Assembly (NCBI GenBank): GCA_949752735.1
Contig: OX457047.1
Span: forward strand, 39,708,995 to 39,772,994
Source of the DNA: Lumbricus terrestris
Lineage: Eukaryota > Annelida > Clitellata > Crassiclitellata > Lumbricidae
DNA length: 64,000 bases
Direction: 5' to 3'
Shown: one piece after another, positions 36,971 to 46,089 of the stretch
Position numbering within the stretch: position 1 is the first letter of the stretch
Layout of the letters: every line of letters starts with the position of its first letter
Notes under the pieces: generated by a model
The model's input: only the letters and a program-made list of their open reading frames with translations
The model's database searches: none
Told to the model about the DNA's origin: nothing
Program-made: the position numbers and the translations under genes

Positions 36971-37415
36971 CCGGTGACACGAAACGGATTATCCCCCCTG
37001 AAAGCTATCCGGGGAATGAATTAATCTATCCCCCCCCCGGATGGAATTAACCCGTCTATACTATCCGGTGGGATAAACCATTCTATCCCCTTTTTTGAAA
37101 AATGCGCATAATAAAATAATTTATGCTGTAATCAAAATTTAAAGTGGCTCTTATTGTTTTAAGTGTCCTAAGCAATGCTCAAATAAAGGCAACTCAAATT
37201 TATTTAGTGACTCTGAGTGTTCTTAAGTGTTTTGAATGTTTTAAGTGCTCTAAAAACAGGAAAAAACAAATTATTTAGTAAGAATAAACATACATGTTAG
37301 TGTCATTGTTCAAAACAAAGCAGATGAAAATTAATTTGCCAAAAAAGGTTTTTTCGACTTTTTTTTAATTTGGGGGATACAATTAATACGGGGATACTCT
37401 ATTTCGTGACACCGG
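36971..37415. mobile_element. MITE pair member 2 (CCGGTGACACGAAA ends)
   Basis: Same ends and interior as 20642-21097, with small indels (a gap before the TTTTTTCGAC block). Ends CCGGTGACACGAAACGGATT and CTCTATTTCGTGACACCGG. A possible 3-bp duplication CAG flanks it; the other copy does not show the same, so the target duplication is unsettled. Confidence 0.82.
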
Positions 37416-37416
37416 C

Positions 37417-39419
37417 AGCCACAGGATCTTCCAAAGATGCAAGTCAGATACAATTGCACCCACCAAAGCATATAATGCAGAAGCAATGGCATCACTGGAG
37501 AACTTTCCGGACAGGTTACATCATCACCATCATCATCATCATCATCAGCAGTGTTGTCATCCTACATAGTCATCATCATCATCATCTCACGCCGCTAGCT
37601 ATTTGGCACCGATGGGTATGAATAAATTATCTCATTGTTCTTAGTCATTTGTAAAGTCCATTGTGTTACAGTCCAAATGATTATGTGTCTGGCTTTGTTT
37701 CTTTTTCCATGAAATCTCGCAATTATATTGTTACAAATAGGAGACAATAAACAGAAAGACAATTAAATTATTCTCCTTGAAGAACCGAACACGATCCACT
37801 GGACTTGAAACATGACCTTGGTTCTTATTACTGATTAAGAACACTGTGTCATTCATATTAACGATGATTAGTGTCGCCCTCCTCCTTCCTCTAGGCTTGG
37901 GACTAGCACTTCCAAAGTGTGAGTATATCGCCTGACCTCAGTTCGTCTTATAATTAGAAACCATCAAGGACTAAACAAGTATATATGCCGTAAGTGGGTA
38001 TTTGTGTGTGTAAGTGCATGTGCTTCATGCATATGATTCACTGAGAGTTTTATGTATCACACAATCGTCTGTGCAAGTCTATACGATGCTAAAGCTACTT
38101 TATGTAACTAAGAATAAAAAGTTTCTCGATAAGCGAACAGAGCTCAGAAAACAGAATGAGTCAGTGCGCACTGTCAGAACTTAGTAGTTACAAGTAAAAG
38201 TACTGGTAAGTATAGGGAAGCTAGAGCCACTTTTATTTTAAAAGCAAGTAAGTGCCATTTTTAAAAGCAAAGTGTAAGAGACAATTTCAAATCAAAACAA
38301 GTGCCAATTTCATAAAGACCTACCAATTTTAGCACCAATTTCACAAGGATCAAGTAATTGACACAATAAAAAAATGTCAAATTAACTACTTTATTAACCT
38401 TTGCTCATTTTTTAATTTATGTTGAGTTAAGGCAGAGAGAAAGTATCCTGATGCAATTGTTTACATGTTTCCCAAGCTACTGCCATTGTATCTGCTCTCT
38501 AAACTGTTACCATGTTAAAGTTGGGAATATGTTTGATTAAATAGGGCCCCCATCAAGCAGGATCACTCCCTATGGGTAGACTATTGCCCTAACATAGGCA
38601 GTAATGACTGTATAACATTTATCTCCATATATACAAAATTGTCAACTACAATCAATGTGCATGCAGTGCCTTGGTCTTTTTTGTTTATAATGGGAACAAT
38701 AAACAAATTGAATTTAATTGCCAATTTCATTCCACATTTTCATAAACAAAACTGCAGAAAACAGTTCAAATCATAAGTGAAAAGCTACCACATTTGTCAT
38801 TAATCCATTCCTCAAGGCAAGTACAAGATTAATGCGGCTTAAAGTATACAGTCAGATGCAAACCCCACGGACACAATAAACAAAGATTGCAGGGAGCAGT
38901 TACTAGACATCACAAACAGGAGGGACATTCACGTATACAGTATACCCGGCATAAATCACAGCCGATTACTCGAATAGGGGGTTCCCTTGTGAGCCCTGCC
39001 AAATTACCACAAGTGGGGATAAGTAAGATATTTTATATGCTTCTCCCGAAGGCAAACCAGATGTTCTCATTGAGATGGATTGTGGTGGGATCCATAAAAT
39101 TCGCTCAAGTGAAAAGCAAAGTCCAATGCCTGTATACAACACATGGAACCTGCTCCGTGCTCAGCCAGGCCAAAATATTGATGGTGTACATGAAAATCTT
39201 TTACATGAGATAAATTGGTGTTCATTGCAGGGGCTTTCTGGCATAGATTACCATACTCAGCCATGACTACTCACTACTGATCAGTTATTCACTACAAACG
39301 GCCCTCTGCCTCACAGACTAGACTGATCATTGGAATATTGACGAGATTGTGGCTTCTTTCATTGTAGCATGTACTGATTTTTAAGTAAGTGGTATAGCTG
39401 GTCCTACAACCTGGTCTCC
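37417..39419. other. slit intron, mostly unique sequence
   Basis: Contains a short ATC run (37519-37590) and the dispersed repeat at 37866-37914. The rest is AT-rich without exon, array or recognised element. Confidence 0.5.
37866..37914. repeat. short dispersed repeat (GTGTCGCCCTCCTCC family)
   Basis: GATTAGTGTCGCCCTCCTCC with TTGGGACTAGCACTTCC downstream. Confidence 0.65.
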
Positions 39420-39553
39420 ATGTTACACTGTGTTTATTGCCCTGAGGCCACTCCACTCTTACCTTAAGAATCTCAAAACTGTTCTATTTAGCTGTGATTG
39501 GGCCTGGAGCGCTTCTGAGTAGCCTATATTGAAGAGGTGCTGCATAAAATATT
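39420..39553 (+). mobile_element. CR1/L2-like LINE 3' end with shared tail
   Basis: The plus strand reads LKNLKTVLFSCDWAWSASE, then TGGAGCGCTTCTGAGTAG...GAAGAGGTGCTGCATAAAAT, linking an RT C-terminal remnant to the shared SINE/LINE 3' module. Confidence 0.6.
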
Positions 39554-40071
39554 CTAAATCGTAATCGTAAACTTGGAACTTTTACAGCACCCGCAAAAGC
39601 AAATTCACAGGCACTCAACGAAAACAAAGACAATAAGTAAGCATGGAACAGTTGTTTAATGAAATGTAAACTACATCAAATATAAATAGCGATAATTTAA
39701 CAACTACAGAAAAATGGACCAAACAGTTATTCAATGGAACTGTAGAGAAATGTTTAACCCTTAAAGACGAGAGGAGTGTACTACAAGTAACTGGAAAGTC
39801 AATGCAGTTCATCTTAAAGGGTTAAAAGCATTATAAGAAACAAGACCTTAGTCCCGACAAACTCATGAATTAATCAACAAATTAAGGTCAATAGTAGAGG
39901 AGATACAATGCAGTAAGCCCCTCAACTTTTTCTAGCCCATCACGTGACTGTATGACGTCATCTGTAATGTAATACTCTCACTGAAGACCCTTGTTTTTGG
40001 CCCACTGGGCTATAAATCGTCACGCTTCACTGATCACGCTCTTTGATCCTTTTGATCTTTTGTTCTTTTGT

Positions 40072-40110
<39 letters not shown>

Positions 40111-40124
40111 CTGCAGGGATGCTG

Positions 40125-40245
40125 AAGGGGTGGGGAAGGGCTGGGGAAGGGGCTGGGGAAGGGGAAGGGCTTGGGAAGGGCTTGGGAAGGGCATGCGCGC
40201 CCCTCCTCCCCCTAACCCTAACCCTAACCCTAACCCTAACCCTCC
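40125..40245. repeat. G-rich tract plus telomere-like (CCCTAA)5 in the left arm
   Basis: GGGGTGGGGAAGGGCTGGGG and following G-runs (G-quadruplex potential) lie on the plus strand, directly followed by five CCCTAA units. The mirror image is at 48978-49085 with four TTAGGG units. TTAGGG is the usual metazoan telomere repeat. Confidence 0.9.
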
Positions 40246-40299
40246 CCTCTCCCCTCTCCCTCCCCTCTCCCTCCCCTCCCCGCTCCCTCTCCCCCTCCT

Positions 40300-41400
40300 C
40301 CATGCTTCGTCAGCGCATTTCGATTGCACAGCTGATACAGAGACTTAGTCATTCTCAAATCATTTCTTTGCACTATAAGACGAGCGATATTTTAAAATTA
40401 TAAGAGATACCTTTTGATTTTGACTCTCCCCCTCCTCCTCCACCATGCTTGGTCAGCGCCTTTCGATTTTCAACAGCTGATACAGAGACTTAGCCATTCT
40501 CAAATCATTTCTTTGTACTATAAGACGAGCGATATTTTAAAATTATAAGAGATACCTTTTGATTTTGACTCTCCCCCGCCTCCTCCCCATCTCCCTCCTC
40601 CATGCTTCGTCAGCGCATTTCGATTTTCAGCAGCTGCTATAGAGACGTAAATACGAACAATTTATATGGCGCCACATGCACTAAAAGACATGGTCGATTT
40701 TTAAGAGGCTTTTTTGACTTGTATGGTATTCGCCAGACAGTTCTTTTAAAACGGTAGATTTCTTTATAGGACATGCGCCGTAAGATGCGGGATATTTTTT
40801 AACAGAGACATGCTTCGATTTGTAAATTTCTGTTTTGACTTGTGAGGAATTCGCCAGACAGCTCTTTTAAAACGGTAGTTTGCTTTGTAGGACATGGACT
40901 ATAAGACGAGGCATAGCTTAAAATTATAAGTTGCATGGGTCGATTTGTAAGATTCTGGGCATTTCATTTTTGAGTTGTGAGCTATTCACAATTTATATGG
41001 CGCCACATGCACTGTAAGACTATTTTAAAATTATAAGATGCCTGTTTCGATTTCTGTCGCTATGAGACGCGTACTATGTTTGAAATTATAAGAGATACCT
41101 TTCGATTTTCAACATCTGCTACAGCGGCTTAAATACCCACAATTTATATGGCGCCACATGCGCTGTAAGACTATTTTAAAATTATAAGATGTATGTTTCG
41201 ATTTGTAAGATTCTGTTTTGACTTGTGAGGGATTCTCGCCAGCCATTTCTTTTAAAACGGTAGATTGGACGTGTACTATAAGACATGCTCGATTTGCAAG
41301 ATTCTTTTTTTTTGACTTGTGAGGGATTCGTCAGTCAATTCTTTTAAAACGGTAGTTTGCTTTGTAGGACATGGACTGTAAGACGCGAACTATTGTGAAA
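40300..41400. repeat. iteron-like repeated motifs in the left arm
   Basis: Two motifs recur with irregular spacing. TTTTAAAACGGTAG appears near 40745, 40866, 41250 and 41342. ATTTATATGGCGCCACATGC appears near 40660, 40990 and 41141, usually followed by CTGTAAGACTATTTTAAAAT. A third, AAATTATAAGAGATACCTTT, recurs near 40393, 40540 and 41083. GGCGCC is itself palindromic. Mirror copies occupy about 47800-48900. These look like protein-binding sites, by analogy with replication or transposase-binding iterons. Confidence 0.75.
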
Positions 41401-43795
41401 TTATAGTAACCCTCCCCCGACCCCTCCTCCAGGCTTCGTCAGCACATTTCGATTTTACAGCGGCTTAGCCAGCCCTCCCCCGCCATATTTCGTCAGCAAC
41501 AGCAGCAGCTGTTGCACGCCCCACCCATTTCTGAAACCATAATTGTATGACATCTGCTAGAGTGGGCACTCTCACAAAGGCACAACCCCCAACCCACATC
41601 CCCACCTCATCATGATTGGCCAGCGCATTTCGGCTTATACAGCAGCAGCAGCAGCTCTACTCCCCACCCATTTCTGAAACCTCTGCATTTCTAAAACGTG
41701 CGATTTTGTATTACAGCAGATATAGTGGGCACTCTCACAAACGACAGACTCCTCCCCCACGCCAACATCGTTGATCAGTGCATTTTGCTTGTACAGTTGT
41801 TGTTACAGCGTATTATACGAGCAATCAAACGCACAGCAAGTTCGCTTAACTCTTATAATTCCTACAAAATATTTTTACATGCAACTCTTTCTTCTTATTT
41901 GGTAATACTTATTTTATAAAAGTATGAGATGAACAGACGGGAAGGCTACATACACAGACAGGCACACAATTTCTTTCTAATGCAATTCATACTATATTAT
42001 GGCAAAGGCACTGGTCATTTCTTTTCCAAATATACAACAGGCTGTGATGTATTCCAATCAGAGCTTCGCAAAGGGTGCCTCCATCTCCCATGCAGATCAG
42101 TATTTCTTATATGCAATTGGCCTGCAAGTGACTTTGCAAATTATTTTTTAAAAGCACTCAACTTTTGCTCTCAAGCTCGCAAGATATGCAAACTCACCCA
42201 AATAGGCCAAACTACAGCTCACTACAGCTCTTACACACGCCAGCATATTCAACAAATATTTGACAATTGTATGATTTCTCTCTCACCCCTTCTCTTTCTC
42301 CATCCTTCTCCTCCTTCTTCTCTTTCTCCTCCTTCTTCTCCATCTTCTTCTCCATCTTCTCCTCCTTCTCCTTCTCTTTCTCCATCTTCCCAGCCTTCTT
42401 CTCCTCCTTCTTCTCCTTCTCCTCCTTCTCCTTCTTCTCTTTCTCCTCCTTCTCCTCCTCCTTCTCTTTCCCCTCATTCTCCATCTCTTTCTCCTCCTTC
42501 TCATTCTCTTTCTCCATCTTCCCAGCCTTCTTCTTCTTCTCCTTCTTCTCCTCCTTCTCCTCCTTCTTCTCCTTCTCCTCCTTCTCTTTCCCCTCATTCT
42601 CCTCCTTCTTCTCCTCCTTCTCCTCCTGCTTCTCTTTCACCCTCTTTCTCCTTCGCTGGCTCAGTCTTCTCATCACAGATATTGCGCACGATTGCTCATT
42701 CTCTTGGTTAGAAGAGCAAATCTTTAGCATCATTGTAAAATTTATCTTAACTCCTAGTGCATCAAGTATATTACACGCCAACTATATTTTATATTTAAGA
42801 AAAATATCTTGCTTTTTTAGTTTGTGAACATATCCGTTATTTCGCCCATTTACCATGCATAAGAAGTAAAGCGCCTTGAAGGAGTGGTATGGATGGGTCT
42901 CATTTATTTTGCTTTGAAATAACTCATGTTCTCTCTTTCATTGAAATGGTCGAATGGGAAAGCAGTTTATATAGCGCCTACATTTACAGTATGCCATCTG
43001 GCCTTTCAATTATACATGCGGCGGAGAGTGAAATGACAGGACTTGGCTTTTATTTTGTGAACATACACGATATTTGCCATGCATAAGTCTTAAAGCGCCT
43101 TGAAGGAGTGGTAAGGGTGGTCATGCAAATAAATTACTGTCTGACTCTGAGTACTAGCGACAAAGATATCTAATTCTTTTCTGGATATGTATGTAATGTC
43201 GTACTTTTTCCCTTTACCTGCTCGTCATGCAATGCACGAGGCTCTTACAGAACACCATCTGCCTCTTTCATACAATAGCTTTCCTTGAAAACCATGAATA
43301 CTCTTTAATCAAACCGAATGCTATAGCAACTTCACATGCACGCATCACGCCAAATTTAAGCAGCTCCTGCCACACCATTTCATCTGTCCTTTAAGTCTGT
43401 ATAGCGCTATATACTATTACAATTGTACATACCATGGAATTGTGGGTGCCGAAAAGTCTATCTCTAATTGGCAACTCTAATTTACATCCTTTAAACACAC
43501 TAATGCTTACGGAGGAGCACCCAGACCACTCGCTGTGTAATGGCATATTAGCGTTGCTTTAAAGCTCTTTGAAAATTTTGCGCTAATTAATGGCAGCTGC
43601 ATCTGCCGCTGGTCAGTCACCGGTGTACCCAACGACCCTTTGTGAACCTTGGTCAAAGCGGACATGTCGTGAGAATTACGGTCATTCAAGTATGTAATCT
43701 GAGGCCCGAATAAAGATCGCATGCCACTGGTCATCGGCTTAAAACTTTCACCAGGCAAGGACGTGGTCCGTAGACCACATAATGATGCTGTAGAC

Positions 43796-43802
43796 TATAT
43801 AA
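43796..43802 (+). promoter_or_regulatory. TATA box of the internal gene
   Basis: TATATAA in CTATATAAATTAG, about 170 bases upstream of the ATG at 43971, in the unique centre of the element. Confidence 0.5.
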
Positions 43803-43970
43803 ATTAGCACTAATTATGGTATACCACAATAGGATGCTTTAGAGCACAAATGTCTTCACTATGGCCGCGCAGCGGTCGAATTTTCAAAGAGCTACACCCC
43901 CACACATATTTATGCATAAATACTGAAGAGCATTCTTTACAATCAAATCTGAGATTTAACAGCGCACGTC

Positions 43971-44442
43971 ATGTCGAATGAAGAAAATGAAGAAGAGAAA
44001 ATGGTATGCGAGGCTGACAGCTCAGAAAGTGGCATTCATCTTGAAAATGCGGCGGCGGCCAATATGGACATGCACAATGTTGCATGGCAAGATCATCTTA
44101 TCGAAGACGAATGCATGGGCTGGCTATCACAATGGATGGCCAGTCAGAATTTTGGAATCGACGAAGTGGAAGGTCTATATAGTTCGAGAGATGCAGCAGG
44201 CCTAGACGAACAAAGTGCGCTGCAACCTTATGACTCTACAGAGACCGGCGAGTATACAAATATTAAAATATATTAAAACAAAAATTTCTCATTATAGGTC
44301 ACAAGCATATCTGTACAATTGCGCAGATATATTTATGGCAGATCCCAGCACCTTTCGCGATCATATTGCGGACATTAAGATTTGTATTGAACGAGAAAAG
44401 ATATTGAGTAATTGTGTATTATTGAATCGGGGTGTTAAGTAA
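43971..44442 (+). CDS. unknown acidic protein encoded in the 9.4-kb element (probable 2-exon gene)
   Basis: The ATG at 43971 opens a Glu/Asp-rich N-terminus (MSNEENEEEKMVCEADSSES), followed by NVAWQDHLIEDECMGWLSQW. The frame can end at 44276 (101 aa). It can also splice at GCGA|GTATAC (44251), across a 46-bp AT-rich intron ending ATTATAG (44297), into a second open exon containing YNCADIFMADPSTFRDHIAD and ending at 44442, giving about 141 aa. The intron is short but has clean borders and preserves the frame. No known domain is recognised. The acidic, tryptophan-containing composition suggests a protein-interaction or transactivator-like role, which is speculation. A TATA box lies upstream and polyadenylation signals lie 1.4 kb downstream. 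Confidence 0.5.
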
Positions 44443-45169
44443 AATGGGTTTATTTTTAAATTGTTGTTAAAATTTTCATGATTTAATTGCTTCCGACGCA
44501 AATAGCTTAAAATTAACATATCATAAAGAATTTTTATATTCTTATAAAATTATTAATGTTGATCTTATAACTATGATCTCATACATTATATCAAGAAATT
44601 ATGTGGTATAAAGAGCTTTAAAAACATATTCGTAGAATTTCATAGGTTTTATAGTAATAGCGCATAGAGGCTATTACCACTACAATCAGTGGTAGGCCTA
44701 TGTTGTTATACAACCTCTATCTCATGAAATCGCTGTGCGCCTTGGCCATGTCTTCGTAAATAGCAGAATTGTTTACAGATTCCCAATTCTTGCTAGCCAA
44801 TCATCTAGCTTAATAGGCCATCATGTGCAGATCATGCGCTCTGCTGTTCGTCTTATTGGCCACATCTCAAAATTTGCATCACTTTCTGCCGCGTCTTCCA
44901 GACTTGCAGCACAGCTCGTATAGGATATCAACATCGCTTTGATAAATCTTAATTAGTAGTGCACATTCCTACTTATCTGATCACTAACATCCTTCCTCTA
45001 TTGTATGCGCTCTCATAGAATTTTACATTCTTCGATCAATGAGATCCCTTCGAATGCGCACAGCTATCAGACTCGTCCACATGAAATGGGCACGTATAAT
45101 TGCACCATGCTAACTAAATCAACATAATTTGCGTGCTTTCTACAAGTGCCGCAAGAATACCTTTGTAGC

Positions 45170-45228
45170 TGTGGCTGATCTGGGCGCGCCTCTGAGTAGA
45201 ATACTTGAAGGGCTGCTATAAATTTTCG
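45170..45228 (+). mobile_element. isolated SINE/LINE 3' module inside the 9.4-kb element
   Basis: GGGCGCGCCTCTGAGTAGAA then TACTTGAAGGGCTGCTATAA. It is a host retroposon tail lying in the unique centre of the element, in the interval between its two internal ORFs. Confidence 0.6.
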
Positions 45229-45356
45229 CAATCGACGAATGACCGAGTGAAAGACTTGCTAAATTCGTTATAAGATCACAATCATGCGGTCTTGTGAAGA
45301 CTTATATTATTCTTCAATAAATTTGTAATTTATTATTTTTCATGGCTCTCTTACAG

Positions 45357-45766
45357 CGGAAACAAGTCAAGCGGTGACGTCATCAACCGATGTGATGTGG
45401 GGAAATGGGTGGGCGCTCGAGCATGCAACAGACACGAATGTCATATTACGAAGCATCCATTTTCCAGAGGGCGCGTGGATTGGCGAGAACAATCCGCTAA
45501 TGAGCGGCGAGTTCCTTGCATATTTGGAGGATGATGAAGATGACAGATCGCTCTGGATCGATGCTTTGAATGAAAGCGCATCATTGTCGCCGACGCCACC
45601 GCCATCTCCGCAGCCGCCGTCGCCGCCCGCCCCATCTCCCCAGCCGCCACCACCATCTCCGCAACCACCATCGCCATATCCATGGGCGATTTCACAGGGC
45701 TATGCAGCTGATGACGAACGGAGCAACGATTCCATGATCGTCAATTTAGACGAGAGCGAGTTTTGA
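45357..45766 (+). CDS. unknown acidic, proline-hinged protein or terminal exon in the 9.4-kb element
   Basis: A strong acceptor (CATGGCTCTCTTACAG) ends at 45356, and an open frame runs from there to a stop at 45764-45766. The first ATG in frame is at 45395 (about 123 aa). Visible parts are a Trp-containing head (MWGNGWALEHATD), an acidic stretch (LAYLEDDEDDRSLWIDALNE), a Pro/Ser hinge of PPSPQPP repeats (about residues 70-100) and an acidic tail ending NLDESEF. Acidic blocks flanking a proline hinge resemble activation-domain architecture, but no family is recognised. It could be the 3' exon of the gene starting at 43971. A second reading frame is also open for about 60 codons from the acceptor, so the frame actually used is not settled. 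AATAAA signals follow at 45820 and 45852. Confidence 0.5.
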
Positions 45767-45819
45767 AGACTGATATTTTTTTCCTCTTGAAGAAATTACT
45801 TTTTAAGATTGGATACGTA

Positions 45820-45857
45820 AATAAAAATTTTACGAAAGGAAAAATTTTATAAATAAA
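45820..45857 (+). terminator. polyadenylation signals of the internal gene
   Basis: AATAAA at 45820-45825 and again at 45852-45857, 54 and 86 bases past the stop codon of the preceding ORF. Confidence 0.55.
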
Positions 45858-46089
45858 AGTTTATATAGCATAAAGATGTTGTATGTATACAATATGTTGG
45901 ATGCAAATTGCTTTCAGAAAAATTCTTCCTCTTCTTCTCCACCTATTCATTTTCTTCCTACAAATGTGGCGCTTGCCCGACTCTGCATTGCATGATGAAT
46001 AGGTAAAAGGAAAAAGTACGGCATTGCATACATATACAGAAAAGACCTAAATATCTTTGTCGCTCGTACACAGAGTCAGACAGTAATTT

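Larger units (their letters stand above)
39893..43135 (+). repeat. left inverted arm of the 9.4-kb element
   Basis: From the outer end inward the arm holds: about 180 bases of unique sequence; a (GAT)n run (40073-40110); a G-rich tract (40125-40195); (CCCTAA)5 (40211-40244); a C-rich CCCCTCTCCCTC tract; a roughly 150-bp direct repeat unit (TCAGCGCNTTTCGATTTT... near 40310, 40455, 40612); interspersed iteron-like motifs to about 41400; CA/GCA-rich sequence; a (CTCCTT)n pyrimidine tract (42278-42640); and AT-rich sequence. Long frames over the pyrimidine tract encode only low-complexity Ser/Pro or Lys/Glu and are not called as genes. The match to the right arm is almost exact to about 43135 and then decays over another 100 bases. 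Confidence 0.9.

Noticed and set aside
40068..40403. Gly-rich or Pro-Asn repeat ORFs over the telomere-like array (mirror at 48817-49178)
   Set aside because: They translate G-runs and CCCTAA units and carry no other content.
42212..42781. 189-codon Lys/Glu-rich ORF and 260-codon Ser/Pro-rich ORF in the arms (mirror copies at 46439-47291)
   Set aside because: Both are translations of the (CTCCTT)n tract and its complement, with no start context, domain or non-repeat body.
43507..43758. 83-codon minus-strand ORF in the centre of the 9.4-kb element
   Set aside because: No domain, no promoter or polyadenylation context on that strand; could be chance.
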